From Pempheris klunzingeri (taxonomy: Eukaryota > Chordata > Actinopteri > Acropomatiformes > Pempheridae): DNA of 64,000 bases. Position numbers and translations under genes: made by a program. The DNA is taken from positions 2,051,470 to 2,115,469 of the forward strand of contig NC_092012.1 in NCBI RefSeq assembly GCF_042242105.1, written 5' to 3'. The notes under the pieces are model-generated. The model had not been told where the DNA came from, ran no database searches, and was given only the letters and a program-made list of their open reading frames with translations. Of this stretch, positions 9,337 to 23,300 are shown one piece after another (position 1 is the first letter of the stretch; each line of letters begins with the position of its first letter).

Positions 9337-12300
9337 CGATGTTATGACAAGGAAATAAAGTCTGGATGGTAAAGTAAGTGCAAGGGTGTCGCAAAGTGAG
9401 AGAAAGACAGACATTTACTTATCAAATTACAGCATTCCCAACAAGGCATGAAGAGGGGCCTGTTTGACGGGTCAACGAGCAGGACACATACAGATGGGTA
9501 AGATGTGTAAGAGCTCCTTCGTTAACGCTGGCATCTCACATTACTAAAGTGTGGCGATGAAGAGGAGGTGAAGGGGGCAGATCATTGTGTGTGGAACAGT
9601 ATCAGTATCTTCGGTGCTCATCGGACGAATGAATGGCATCATTATGCCTAAAACTGGACAGCTGACAGCAAGATTTACCAAAAGGAAATGGATTAAGTTC
9701 ATCTTTGTCACACAAAGGTCCCATAAGGTTTTGTGCTTTCCCAATTTACCTGATCAGAAATGGTTTTCCCACTGAGTTTTCACACTACCATGACTTTGAA
9801 CGTGTGGGTCCACAATCAAGAAACATAGATTTAAAGATAGAAACATAAAACAGAGATATTCATAATACAGATATGAGAAAAACATATTAGAAATGTAGAA
9901 TATATCTGTTTTTAAAAAGGAAAGAGCTACTAAAGGTACAAAGGGTCAAAGGACAAAGCTCATGAGTTTGCCTCACAAATGTCTCCAGGGTTTATGTTAT
10001 TTACTTATTTTAATTCATTAATAAATAATATTATTAACGATCCCTGCCGTTCCTAATAAAAACATGGAGGTCTTTGGGGAAATTAAATAGTTTTGTTAGT
10101 TGGTTAGTTCACGGTGGAGAATGAGACTCACTTCAATGAGTAACTTAGGAAACACCAGCAGATTTAAACAGCAGATATTGATTTCAGGTAAAGTCTTAAT
10201 AAATGTTGCCAGCTTGTTTTCAGGAGAAATGAGACGCCCATTAAAAAACAACAGTGACTGACTGAAATTAACAAGAAATGTTGAGCAAGATGATCAATAT
10301 TGTGAGTAAGACTGAAAATCCTGACTGCTTTTCTAAAATGTGTGTAAATGAATGACTAGAAGGGCTTTAGCTTTTCACTGCAGCTGCTTTTAAACAAGAA
10401 AAATAGGAAATTTAAGAACTTTGCCTTCTTTAACAGAAGAATTTGAGTCATGAATATTGATTATTCTTATAACGTTTGTCTTTAGCATCACTTTAGAAGT
10501 TTGGGAACCTGCTCAACCTGCACACCAGCCACCAATCAGCTGGAGCCAATTAATCTTCCTGTAGTTTCTGCCTGCCTGCCCTGCCCTTCACACCTCCATC
10601 AGTAAACCCTCTTTACCTCGTCTGCCTCCTGTCCAGCAGAGTTCATCAGTCACAGAAGTATCCGGATCCTTTACTAGAGCAACAGCTGAAATACTACAAT
10701 ATAGAAATACTTTATTCCAGGTGAAAGCTTTGGCACCTAAAGCACCAAAAGTAAAGCAAAAGTACTCTGTGAGTGTTGTATTATCATGTTTTGTTTCACT
10801 AACATGTTCTACTGCAGCAGCTTATGTCAGAAGATGACATGAAATACATGAAAAGGTCACATGCAGAAAGTGATTGTGTGTGAAGGAGCTCTTTTCTTCA
10901 CTGTGATCTCGGAGAGTTTTACCACCTCAGCTGACCGGTAAGTCGTCCCACACGATGACTCGATGAGGAAATCACAGTAGATTCTAATCTTAGAGGCCTT
11001 GTTTCGAGTCGTATTCCTGAGAATGAACCTGTCAGATTAACGCCACAGACGGCTGCATGCATCAGTGTGCAGCCACCTGCTTGTGTGCATGTCTGCAAAT
11101 GTCACACCCAGTGTACCGCTCAGAGTACGGCGAGGAAAACATCGAGCTGTTTACTGCAGATGATGGCAGCTGATGGACAGGTTATGTTCAAGAGTTGTAA
11201 CGTCACGACAGTCATTGTCTTTCTCATAAATCTGAGATTATCAGCATAAGTGGGTCACATATTTGCTTGTCACTTGAAACTCGTTTCTGGGAAACTCATG
11301 TTTGAGTAAAGGTGACGCAGATCAAGTCAGATCAGTCAACTGTTATGAAAATTCCCATCCGAGGACATTCTTGTGAATTGCCAAGGTGTGCTCTGCAATG
11401 GTGTGAAGCCTCATATCTACAAGGACAAGAAGAAATTCTCACGCCAGTAGATGATCTCACGATGTGTGAGAGCTACACCCACAACTCCCATTATAAAAAC
11501 CAACTGTACCTGCTCACTGGTTGAGCCTTTTACTCTGTAACCTCTGTGATGTTGTTGCACTGTTAAACGCTCCTCTTACTATAACTTGCAAGCTGGCTCC
11601 AATCTCCTCTACCTCACAAGACTTTCTGAGAAATGTTATAGATCATTAAGGTTTGCAGATATTTGTCCCACTGTGGTTGTTTGTCTGGTGCTGACAGGTG
11701 CCACTTTAAATGCAGGGGGTAGAAAAGTCCACAACCATGAGGGAGAGTCACTACATCAATGAAAAAGAGGGAACTCCTGCTCACTCGCTCCACGCAGCGC
11801 TGACCAGATTAAGATCTAGGAAGGATCGAAACTTTGTTAGTAATAAACACCTTTTTGTGGCATGAAGCAAGTGTGTAGGCATCTACTGACAGCAGGCTGC
11901 AAATTATACATTTGACTGTACAATCTATACAGTATAATGTGGCCCGGTGCACGAGTACGCAGCCACGACAGAAAATACAGACAAAGCTCATATTAAGACT
12001 GTATCTGCTGTCGGTTCTGTCACTGTATCATGTCAAATCAAAGAAAATGTAGTGAATAAGTCATGTAGAGCAGCAGAAAAGTGGGAGAGGAACAGCTTGC
12101 TAAACTTCCATGGTTGTTTATTTGTGTAATATATAAAAAATATGTAATATTTCGTTGCTGAAATCGATCTTTAGAAACAAGATAGGCAGCATTCACAGTT
12201 AAGATCAACAACTCATTCCAGTTCATCATTCTAAATAATGTGCAGCTGAAACCACATCAATAAATGGAAAAACGCTCAGTGAGACATACTGTGATTAATT

Positions 12301-14694
12301 CTAATTTTGTATAATAAATATTTTCATTATATTGTCTATAACTGGACAGATGCAGGCCAAGTTGATTTGTGTTGTCTGGCTGATTGATTGTTTTGTTTTT
12401 ACTCCAGCCCGTCAAGCCCTGTGAGATCATTGTGGCGATAACTGAAAGCATGCGGGCGAGCGAGAAGCACACGTCGCTGAGCAGAACGAGCAGAATATTG
12501 GCTCGTGAAAACACAGATCTGTGGTGCTGCAGGTGAAGCACAAGCGCTGGGAAATCGTGAGCAATTCTGCACACAGCAGTCGAAAAAAAGTGGCGTTTTG
12601 TTCCTTGATATTCTGAGAAGAGTCAACGGGTTTCAGGAGAAACTGATATTTAACACCTCCTATTGTCTCTGCTGAAATACCTCAGCACCTGCTGGGTGGA
12701 CTGCCCTCAACATTTCATCCCATGAACCACCAGGTCAAAGTTCAAACTGCGTAACCAAAGTGCTGCAGAACTAATGACCAATTAGACACTTTTCACGTTT
12801 CACGTTTCACTGCTAGTTAGCTAATGTTAGCATGCTAGCACGCTAATGGTGAGCATCATACCTGCTAAACATCAGTGTGTTCGCATGCTGACGTTTCCGT
12901 CCGTCAGACTGTAAACATCCATGTGCTTTTTATGCTTTTTTATTTTTCTGGGGTGTTAAAGGGTCAGTCTGTAGGATTCAGGGTCACCACAGAGGAAATA
13001 CGCCCAGAATCTGAGAAGAAATGTGAAGAATGTATTTTATACAAACATTTTGATTTGTAACTGTAATCTAATTACATGTATTTCTTCGTAACTAATAGAT
13101 TACAGTTACATTTATTTTGCCATTTAATTAAATGATTCCATTTCACCCAAATATTGGCAATAATTATGTTTTCAGTGTCGTATAATCAACTGAAGCTAAG
13201 AGTCATGAAATTATTTTCATGATGCTGCTTTTTATAAACCTTTCCTTTTTAACGTAAATGTTTTTATGTGTTATTTAGCTTTATCGTTCTCATTCATTGA
13301 CACATTTTTTTATGTTATTATATTTCATTTATTTATTAAGTAAAGTTTAATAATATATCTTATTGTGAATTCATACAAACAAATTAAAATCATTATAAAT
13401 TAAATATATAGAATGGGAGGTAAACTTATCGAGTTATCACATTCATTTTTATAACAGAAATCAAAAACACTGTTTCAACACGATATATTTACTATAAATT
13501 AGGAACCTTTGCTGCTCAGTCTCTCTCTCTCCTTCAAACTGGAGCCAAAAATAAAGACAAATATGCAAATAATCTGCATAGAAACTGGGTCGGTTGATCA
13601 ACAACATGGACAATCAGTCTGTGAGCAGTTTCACGCACATGTCCGAACACACGACGGCACACATGCTGTCAGCTGCAGGCGTAAACTGTGTCTTCTCGTG
13701 TGTCAGATGACTGACAAAAAAGGAAGCAGAGCACAGGTATCAAAATTCCTCCTTTATATTAAAAAAAACTCCTTCAGCGGCAGTAAAACACCACGAGCTG
13801 TGCCAACGTGATGAGGTAGACAAATGAATAAAAAACCCAGAACAATGCAACGTCCTCTCATCCTCTCTGGAAAAAAACAAACTGTGAAGAAATGTGCTCA
13901 TTGTCAGAGACAGAGAGCTGCAACACAGGACGCCTCCACATCTCGTCACGCCTCACTTGGACCTGAGTTCTTCTTCGTGTTCGTGCTCACATAATGTAAA
14001 ACTCTCCAAAGCTGCATAAAAATCAGGACAACCTCATTTTATAGCCGTTATTTGTGCTTTTATTTGGGTTTCTGCTTATTTATTATTGTCTTACATTGGC
14101 CCTGAAATACTTACTTTGCTTTTACTTTTGTCTTTCTTCATTACATCTAATTTTCTAACTCTGCTACGTGAATAAAATAACAATAATGATCTTCAGATTC
14201 TAAGAAGCTTATTTGTAACTTACCCGTCTGCCATTTCCCTTTAAATATCACTTCCACAAATAAGAGTCCAATCAGAAATAACCATTAAAGAAAAAAGAGA
14301 GAATCACTGACGTCAAGTCTGGATTTAGTGTCCCAATAAGATCAATTCCACATCAAAGTACGGTTCTATAAATAACTATTTACACCTGTTTTTCTGCATG
14401 AATCTTACTTACAATCAAAATTGCTTGTAAATCTGTTTTAATCAGAATCAGAATTACTTTTAATAATCCCCAGGGGGAAATTACTTTTTGTTACACACAG
14501 CTCCAAAAGAATAAGAATAAACTTCACAAACACACAAAAGTAATAATAATAATAATAATAATAATAATATATAACAACATGTACACTCAGAGTGAGGAGC
14601 TGTATTATATAATAATAATAATAATAATAATAATACAAATAATACCACTACTAATAATCAGAATTACTTTAATAATCCCCAGGGGGAAAGGAGC

Positions 14695-14742
<48 letters not shown>

Positions 14743-15945
14743 GTAATAATAATAATAGTAATAATAATAATAATAGTAATAATACCACTACTACTAATAA
14801 TAATATACAACAACATGTACACTCAGAGTGAGGAGCTATATTATATATATATATAGCTATATTATTATATTATTAATAATCCTAATTATCAGTCTAAAAT
14901 AACTATTGTATCATAAAAACGAATCAACACACACACACACAAAACCATACAACACAACAGGATAGTGTTTATTATGTGATTGAGACTTCAAATAGAAAAG
15001 CTGATATTCTGCACATTTCCACTTTTATTGCAAAGAAAATCCCATTTAAGCGGCACCAGTATATTAAATTATATTACCATTATGGCATGTGTGGCTCTTT
15101 GTCACCAGAACTTTTTAAATGTCGACAAACGGGCCTCCGGAGCAGCTCGTTTTAAAGCTGCTGTCACTCCTACAGTGTTTAACACCCAGTAACTGGATGA
15201 ACAACTAAATCTATTCTGGCCACATTAGATGATAATTAATACAGAGGATAAACCGGCCTGGACTGTATTTCCAATTATAAATCGACATAGCAAAGCAAAA
15301 TGCTAATTTTTCAATCATATCCATGCATATTTATGTTAATGCCCTTATATTTCATTATTTCCTCAATGAGCCAAATACAAAAATCCAGATTACATCTTTG
15401 CTGCACATACATTAAAGTCTTATTTCACCAAACGAACCTCCAGCTCCTGTTTGAAAAGCGTTGGCACACTGAGGAGAGCAGCATCAGCACAAATAGAATC
15501 CTGCCAAACCAGACTGAGAGGAATTCTGTTTTCACAGCGGTAGAAATGTGCACACGGGTTTGAGTTTGGTGTAAAACTGGGTAAGTGAGTTTTGAGCCGC
15601 AGGTGTGGCAGCGATTGGCTCTTCGCCACAGGTTGAATATTTCACAAACAGAAACCAAAATCAGCTTCAGAAAAGTATTTATGAGCTGATTGTGTGTGTG
15701 ACACTGACAACGCACCTCCTCTTAACCCATAAGAAGGTCACACGGGTGTCACACGGGTGTCACACACCGTTTACATGTTGTGGAAATGTCCCTTTACAGC
15801 TTTATCCTTGAATTTAACCCAAGATGTCCCTCAGTGACGGCTACTACACTTCCTGGTGCAGTCATGTGACCATTTCCAAAATGGTGGTCTGTCTGATTAA
15901 CACCTGTGACGCAACTAGTTTTAGTTAGTTTTTACGGCGTGTCCC
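9337..15945. other. Spacer between ZP-B and ZP-A
   Basis: No exon could be supported on either strand; open frames are short and lack paired splice sites. It holds dispersed-repeat fragments (about 10650-10790; a TTAGCATGCTAGCACGCTAA segment at about 12820-12850), AT-rich DNA around 13060-13480, the AAT arrays and retroelement tail at 14440-14870, and a short direct repeat of CACACGGGTGT near 15740-15765. Confidence 0.6.
14440..14870. mobile_element. Two tandem non-LTR-type tails with AAT arrays
   Basis: The motif CAGAATTACTTTAATAATCCCCAGG is present at about 14447-14490 and 14657-14690. Each copy is followed by AAT repeats and by ACAACATGTACACTCAGAGT. A third copy with the same downstream block is at 60165-60345, and the reverse complement lies at 26625-26720 ending in ATTCTG repeats. 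An ATTCTG tail next to this motif suggests the 3' end of an L2-like or SINE retroelement. Class is inferred. Confidence 0.55.
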
Positions 15946-15951
15946 TTTATT
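15946..15951 (-). terminator. Candidate poly(A) signal of ZP-B
   Basis: AATAAA on the minus strand about 0.4 kb below the ZP-B stop, the first exact hexamer I noticed. No other support. Confidence 0.3.
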
Positions 15952-16356
15952 TGACGGTGGATGACGCAGACACAGGTTTAAAGGATGAGTTCGTAATTCT
16001 TCAAGGTGTCTTAAAAACAATCATCAGGTGTCCAAAATGTTCTTTTCTTTTCTTTTTAGTGCTAAATGTCCTCTTTGTGTGATGAGCCTGTGCTGAAAGG
16101 AGCTCTGGAAGATTGCTGATCAAATTAACTTCAAATAAACTATATATATATCAATAAATCAATAATATATGTATATATATTTGCACAGTGAGGACTGTAG
16201 CTCGTGTCCCCCATCTGTACTCGTGAAAACATGCTGTAGGAGGGATTTCATAGTGTGTATAGTATAAACAAGAGGAATGCTGAATGAATTTAGATGCATA
16301 CATGTGAGCATTGGTTTAAAAAACGAAGAAGACGTCTACACACAGATGCGTCGGGT

Positions 16357-16553
16357 TTAATTCTCCCAGTCTGCAACCAAGAGAGAATTTTGGTCTTCTG
16401 CTTTTCTCTTCCTGACGAAGTGATGGACGACCACGGCCATCACCACCAGCGACACCAGGAAGGCCGAGGCGAAGACCACGGTGCTGATGTTGGTGCTCAG
16501 GAGCTCCCTGATTCTGGTCATCCTGCTCTCTGGAGGCGCGAGGAAAGGAATCA
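16357..16553 (-). CDS. ZP-B last exon: membrane anchor and tail
   Basis: Phase 1 acceptor TCTTCCAG. It reads VIPFLAPPESRMTRIREL, then a hydrophobic helix centred on VFASAFLVSLVVMAV, then HHFVRKRK and a short acidic-polar tail ending DWEN and TAA. Release by cleavage at the upstream polyarginine site would shed the ectodomain; this is inferred from ZP family behaviour. Confidence 0.9.
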
Positions 16554-17253
16554 CTGGAAGACAAGAGCGCAGCCATTTGTAGATCCGTCCTCCTTGAATC
16601 CATATTTAAAACTGTAATAAGTCTCAAATGCAGCTTTTTCCAGCTGAGGCTTTCAGCTAAAGTCAAGTCTTTCTTTGTTTTAGTGATTTAAAGATCATTA
16701 AACACGCTTTTATCTCCACCAGACTGGATTATTGTATTATCTTTTAACAGGAACATGCAAGCGTTAACACATTTCTACCGTCCTGGCCTCCCTTCATTGG
16801 CTCTCCGTATGTTTTCGGACTGATTTTCAGCTTTTACTGTTTCCCTACTAATCACTAAATGAGCTCCAGCCTCTCTCTGACGTCTGATAACCCCACAACC
16901 CATCAGGGTCACTCAGATCTGCAGACCAGCGTCTTCTGGTTGTCCCACGATCGAGGATGAAGCTTTGCAGCTTTACTGTTTTTAACTTAACAGTTTTTAA
17001 ATTGCACCTAAAAACACAATTTTATTCCTTAACTCAGTGTGAGAGCCTTCATTATTCTTATTGTCCAGTTATTTATATCATTGTTTTCTCCTTTAAGACA
17101 GACAGACAGACAGACAGATAGATAGATAGACAGATAGACAGACAGACAGACAGACAGATAGATAGACAGATAGATACATAGATAGACAGACAGATAGATA
17201 GACAGACAGACACAGACACAGACACAGACACAGACACAGACAGACAGATAGAC

Positions 17254-17320
<67 letters not shown>

Positions 17321-20300
17321 CAGATAGATACATAGATAGACAGATAGATACATAGATAGACAGACAGATAGATAGACAGACAGACAGACACAGACACAGA
17401 CACAGACACAGACACAGACACAGACACAGACAGACAGACAGACAGACAGATAGATAGATAGATAGATAGGTAGATATTAACCTGGAGGGGTCGTCTCACT
17501 CGTTGTCATCACTAACTCGTTATCTTCCACGGCTGCGTTGGGAACAGCCCCGCTGACAAACTGCAGAGGACCCTGGGTAATGTAGTGTCCCTGTGTCTCC
17601 CTGGCGCCCAGCCCTCGCCTGCGTCTGCGGGACGGGTCCTTCAGGCAGCCCTGGGCACACCTGGAGAAGGCGCTGCCAGGATCGCACAGGATGACGGAGC
17701 AGGTGATGTACACCTGGAGGAGGAAAAAAGGAAAATGTAGTTCATGATGTGCTTCCATGAAGATGGGATCGTTTATCAGATCAGATTTATGCTGCTTCTA
17801 AGCATTCTAGTGTTTCTGACTTGGGTTTATGTTATTAGTCTTATTAGTTTATCTTCCATTCTATATTATACATTCCCTATGTGTTCTGTTTTAGGGATTT
17901 TTATTTGTCTTTATTCATTTAAAAGCAAAGAATTATCAGCAAAATGAACTTAAAATATCAAAAGTAAAAGTCCTCAGTATGCAGCATCATGTTGTTATAG
18001 AATACTTCATTTTTCTGTTTCTATCACTGACGAATATGTGTAAGAATGTTTCAGTGATGATTTTGATATCAGTTTGGCATCGTTATTATTACCTGGTCAT
18101 AGTTTCCAGTAAATTTGAAGGCTTGAACCTCAAAGTTGAAGGAACTGTCATTAGATGGGTGGATTTTAAGTGTCTCATCCTCTAGACACCTGGAAGAAAA
18201 AGATAAGGTGAGGTAAGATAAGATAAGATAAGATAAGATAAGATAAGATAAGATAAAGATAAGGTAAGGTAAGGTAAGGATAAGGTAAGGTAAGGTAAGG
18301 ATAAGATAAGATAAGGTAAGGTTAAGGTAAGGTAAGGTAAAGGTAAAGTAAGGTAAGGTAGAGATAAGGTAAGGTAAAGATAAGATAAGGTAACATAGAG
18401 ATAAGATAAGGTAAAGGTAAGGTAAGGTAAGGTAAAGATAAGGTAAGGTAAAGGTAAGGTAAGGTAAGGTAGAGATAAGGTAAGGTAAAGATAAGATAAG
18501 GTAACATAGAGATAAGATAAGGTAAAGGTAAGGTAAGGTAAGGTAAAGGTAAAGTAAGGTAAGATAAGGTACGGAAATGTAAGGTAAAGGTAAGGTAAGA
18601 TAAGATACGATAAGGTAAGGTAAGGTAAGATAAGATAAGGTAAGGTAAGATAAGGTAAGGTAAGGTAAGGTAAAGGTAAGGTAAGGTAAAGATAAGGTGA
18701 GGTAAGATAAGATAAGATAAGATAAGATAAGATAAGATAAGATAAAGATAAGGTAAGGTAAGGTAAGGATAAGGTAAGGTAAGGTAAAGGTAAGGTAAGG
18801 TAAGGATAAGATAAGATAAGGTAAGGTTAAGGTAAGGTAAGGTAAAGGTAAAGTAAGGTAAGGTAGAGATAAGGTAAGGTAAAGATAAGATAAGGTAACA
18901 TAGAGATAAGATAAGGTAAAGGTAAGGTAAGGTAAGGTAAAGATAAGGTAAGGTAAAGGTAAGGTAAGGTAAGGTAGAGATAAGGTAAGGTAAAGATAAG
19001 ATAAGGTAACATAGAGATAAGATAAGGTAAAGGTAAGGTAAGGTAAGGTAAAGGTAAAGTAAGGTAAGATAAGGTACGGAAATGTAAGGTAAAGGTAAGG
19101 TAAGATAAGATACGATAAGGTAAGGTAAGGTAAGATAAGATAAGGTAAGGTAAGATAAGGTAAGGTAAGGTAAGGTAAAGGTAAAGTAAGGTAAAGATAA
19201 GGTAAGGTAACATAGAGATAAGATAAGGTAAAGGTAAGGTAAGGTAAAGGTAAAGTAAGGTAAGATAAGGTACGGAAATGTAAGGTAAAGGTAAGGTAAG
19301 ATAAGATACGATAAGGTAAGGTAAGGTAAGATAAGATAAGGTAAGGTAAGGTAAGGTTCAGGTAAAGTAAGGTAAGGTAAAGGTAAAGTAAGATAAGGTA
19401 AGATAAGGTACGGTAATGTAAGGTAAAGGTAAGGTAAGATAAGATAAGGTAAGGTAAAGGTAAGGTAAGGTAGAGATAAGATATGGTAAGGTAAAGATAA
19501 GGTAAGGTAAGGATAAGGTAAGATAAGGATAAGATAAAGATAAAGATAAAGATAAGATAAGGTAAGGTAAGGTAAGGTAAGGTAAAGGTAAGGTAAGGTA
19601 AGGTAAAGATAAGGTAAGGTGATGGTGACCGGCGCTCACCCGTTCCTGATGAGGTCGTAGGAGAGGGTGTTTCCAGGGTTGTCGTCAGGAGTTGCTTTGC
19701 ACGACTCGACAAACAGCTTGACACTCGGGAGCTCCGACTGAGCTTGGATGCCCATGAAAACGGTCTCCAGCAGCTTCACCTCCACCGGATAGGCGCTGGC
19801 TCTCACCTTATTTGTAAAGTTGCCGTCGCGGAATATCTCAAAGGAGTAGCCGAAGCTGCCGAAGCTGGACTCGGTGAAAATGTAGTCAGAACTGTGGAGG
19901 TCGTAGTAACTGGAGATGCTAATGGTTTTGGGGAACAGACAAGAGAAATCGATCCTGACCTTCTTCCTCCGGGTGATGACCTCGGTGGGAAGCTCGAAGG
20001 AGTTGATCTCATTCTTGAACACAATAAAGTCACCTTTGTCCTGAATTTAAGGCAAATACACAAAAAAAAATTGTGAGTTATTGTGAGTATTATTCAGAAT
20101 AGTGATTGTAATTTGCTGTCTTTCATTTGCTCAGGTTACATCTGTTGTTTTAAGGCTCCAGACAGATGTTGAAAGATCAACATGAACCCTGGACCAGCCT
20201 CATCTCCACTTTAACCAGAGCAAAGTTAGAAAAGACTCCACACCTCCACTCTCGTGCCGCAGGTGCTGAACGACATGCTGCCCATGATGTGGGTGGTGTT

Positions 20301-23300
20301 GGACGTGAGCGAGCACGACGGGTCTCTCAGCTGGAGAAAGGTCTCGTCGATTCCCGGCATGGAGGCTTTCTCCACGGCCACCACCATCTTGTTGGGTGTG
20401 CAGCTCACAATGGCTTTGCCTGCGAAAAACATTCCAGATTAACATTCGTCATCCATCAATAAGTCACGGCATGGCTTCAGACTGTAACTCACACAGACTG
20501 AAATGTGGCCCCCATTATGCTTTATCGCCCCCCCCCCCCTCCAGAAATAAATGTGTGTGACTATTACGTTTTAAAGAGTTAATTCAGATCCAACTATTGT
20601 GTTAAAACACCAAAGTCAGAGCAACTACACCAGCATGCCCTGTGCCCTGTGAGCTAAAATCACTGTTTTTATGAATGGAGTCTGGTGTGTGTGCAGACAG
20701 CGATATAACGGCTGCTTGTGGTGAAACCATGTGATCCTGATCCTGTAAAAAACTAACTAAATTCTGTAACAGCCTCAACAGAGCAGACCGACGATTAACT
20801 AACCTTGAATAACAGATGCTTGGGTCACCATGACAACAACACACCGCATCTCTGATTGGCTGAACGACAAAACGAAAAAAAAAAAAAAAGTTTCAGTGCA
20901 AAATGTGAAAAAAAGAACAATAACAACAGTAGTAACAAAGACTATAATGATGAAGTAATAAAGTATATAATATATATATATATATATATTTGGTGTGAGA
21001 ACACAAATGCAGGTCACAGTGTTAAACCAACATCATCAATCCTTTGCAGCTCATTCAAATGAACAAACACTGATACAACACAAAGCTGCAGGCAGGAAAC
21101 TATAACTTTCACACTTTTCCAGCACTTGAACATAAAACCCCTCACGTCTCATTCGTCTCTGCGGTGAAGCAGACCGGGACGTGTCTGTACAGGTCGGCCA
21201 GCTGTGGCGTCCAGCTCAGGGTGACCTCGGCTTTACCATGTCTGTCGTCTCTGAACTCCTTGGTCGTGTTCTGGGGGCCGCTGACCTGGAAGTCATGTAT
21301 GCTTCAGGAAAAGAAGAGACATTAAATAATTATGCTTATTTGGCACACAAGGTGTTTATATTATTATTATTGTCAATATTATTATTATTATTACTATTAC
21401 TCGTATTATTATTATTATTATTATCATCTTCTCTTTGGTACGGTGGCCGGGAGGTGCAAAACAATTTTACAATACGAGAAACACTTTTACAAAGCTGGAG
21501 ACAAATTTACATTTTAGAAAACATTTTTAACAAATCAGAAAACAAAATTACATTGCCATAACACATTTACAAGTCCTGAGACAAATTTACATTTGAGAAA
21601 ACAAATTTACAAGACGTGAAACACTTTTACAAACGCCGAGACAAATTTGCAAGTAACTTTTTCAACCAGAAAGGGAATGTACCACGTTAATCGGCTCATA
21701 TGTTCGCCACAAAACGGGTAAAAGACCGCTTGACCACCGTCCATCGTGGGTCACCATGAACTCCTTATCACTTCCGGTTCTACTCGACAGTTGGTACATT
21801 CCCTTTCCGGTTGAAAAAGTTACTTGTAAATTTGTCTCGGCGTTTGTAAAAGTGTTTCACGTCTTGTAAATTTGTTTTCTCAAATGTAAATTTGTCTCAG
21901 GACTTGTAAATGTGTTATGGCAATGTAATTTTGTTTTCTGATTTGTAAAAATGTTTTCTAAAATGTAAATTTGTCTCCAGCTTTGTAAAAGTGTTTCTCG
22001 TATTGTAAAATTGTTTTGCACCTCCCGGCCACTGTACTTTGGCAACCAGAGATGATCTCAGGTGGATGTTCATATCACAAGGTTTAAAGAGGTACTGCAC
22101 ACTTGAGCTGTGAACTATATGACTGTACTGTATTGAAACACATCAATATTGCTGTTAATATTGAAATTTCTTACTAAATACATTAAAATCTGCATTTCAT
22201 GGGTTGAAAACGGCTCAACACACCATCTTCTGTGTTAAATCAGCTCCAAATAGAGTCGACAGGTTGTCTACTTCATGACACTGTGATCATTGTCAAATAT
22301 ATAATTCAGAGGAGTTAAGAATGTTTGCTAGCCTCCTAAATAACATTAAAGCTGGAGTAGGCAGGTTGTTTTTGGTGTCACGCATGTCGGGATTCAAGGG
22401 GTTTGACGGAAAACTAGACTTCTGCACCTCCTCTTGGCTCCGTCTTCAGCTTTTAGAAAATCTAACCCGTGACAGGAGATTTTGGCCAACTTTACGTGCA
22501 CAACATCCAGAAGTCAGGCGATAAGTGGCTATGGTGAACGCCGAAAGCTAATGCTAGAGCCTCGATACAAACCTCACCAATCAAACCAATGTGTGACTAA
22601 ACCCACTGCTTCCATACAGTCTATGGGGTGACGCCACACTTTGAGGGGTGAATACCTGCCGTGGTGAGCCTGTGCTTGGGCAAAAAGCTGGAATTTCTGC
22701 CCCACAGTGGCGTGAAGAACATCATTCTGTGACGGAGTCGTGGACAAGAACACGGGCAGCACATGGCCAGCTTCACAGCTCGCTATTGGAGGAAGGACTG
22801 AAACACAGAGGAGAAACAAAAAAAACAGCTTTACGGAACTGGCAGTCGGGCTAATTTAGGATATTAGGAGGAATTTGTCCAGCATTTAGGTCTAGCAGTC
22901 CAAATTAAAGCTGCATTCAAGTCTTCATTCTTCTTTTCAATTATCCAGCTTGTGTCTGCAAACAAGGTTTTAAACACACATCGACAAAACCTGATAAATT
23001 CTTTCCTCAAGATGTATTAACACATTAATTCTTGGCATTTTGTAATAATCTGCTTTTAATCTGCCACAATATGCAATAATTTATTACATATTCCTCTCAG
23101 TCTGCAGCGTGTTATTACAAAATACAGGTGTTAATACACAATGATGTGCCGTTACGGGGTTATTTAAGGAATAATTGATTAATAATGACTGAAAAACTGA
23201 CTGAAATAATTAAATACAAAGAAGTGAATTACGACAAAGCACCGAAAAAGAGACAATAATACAATATATTTGAGAAATATGTTTATCTGGGATGAAAATA

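Noticed and set aside
14438-14638. Poly-Tyr frame on the minus strand
   Set aside because: Translation of the AAT microsatellite.
17029-17499. Minus-strand frames of SIYLSIYL and SVSVSV
   Set aside because: Translation of the GATA/GACA microsatellite.
18069-19724. 551-codon minus-strand frame rich in Tyr, Leu, Thr and Pro
   Set aside because: It is the pentamer array read through, joined to genuine exon 11. The frame does not continue exon 10, where read-through meets TGA at once.
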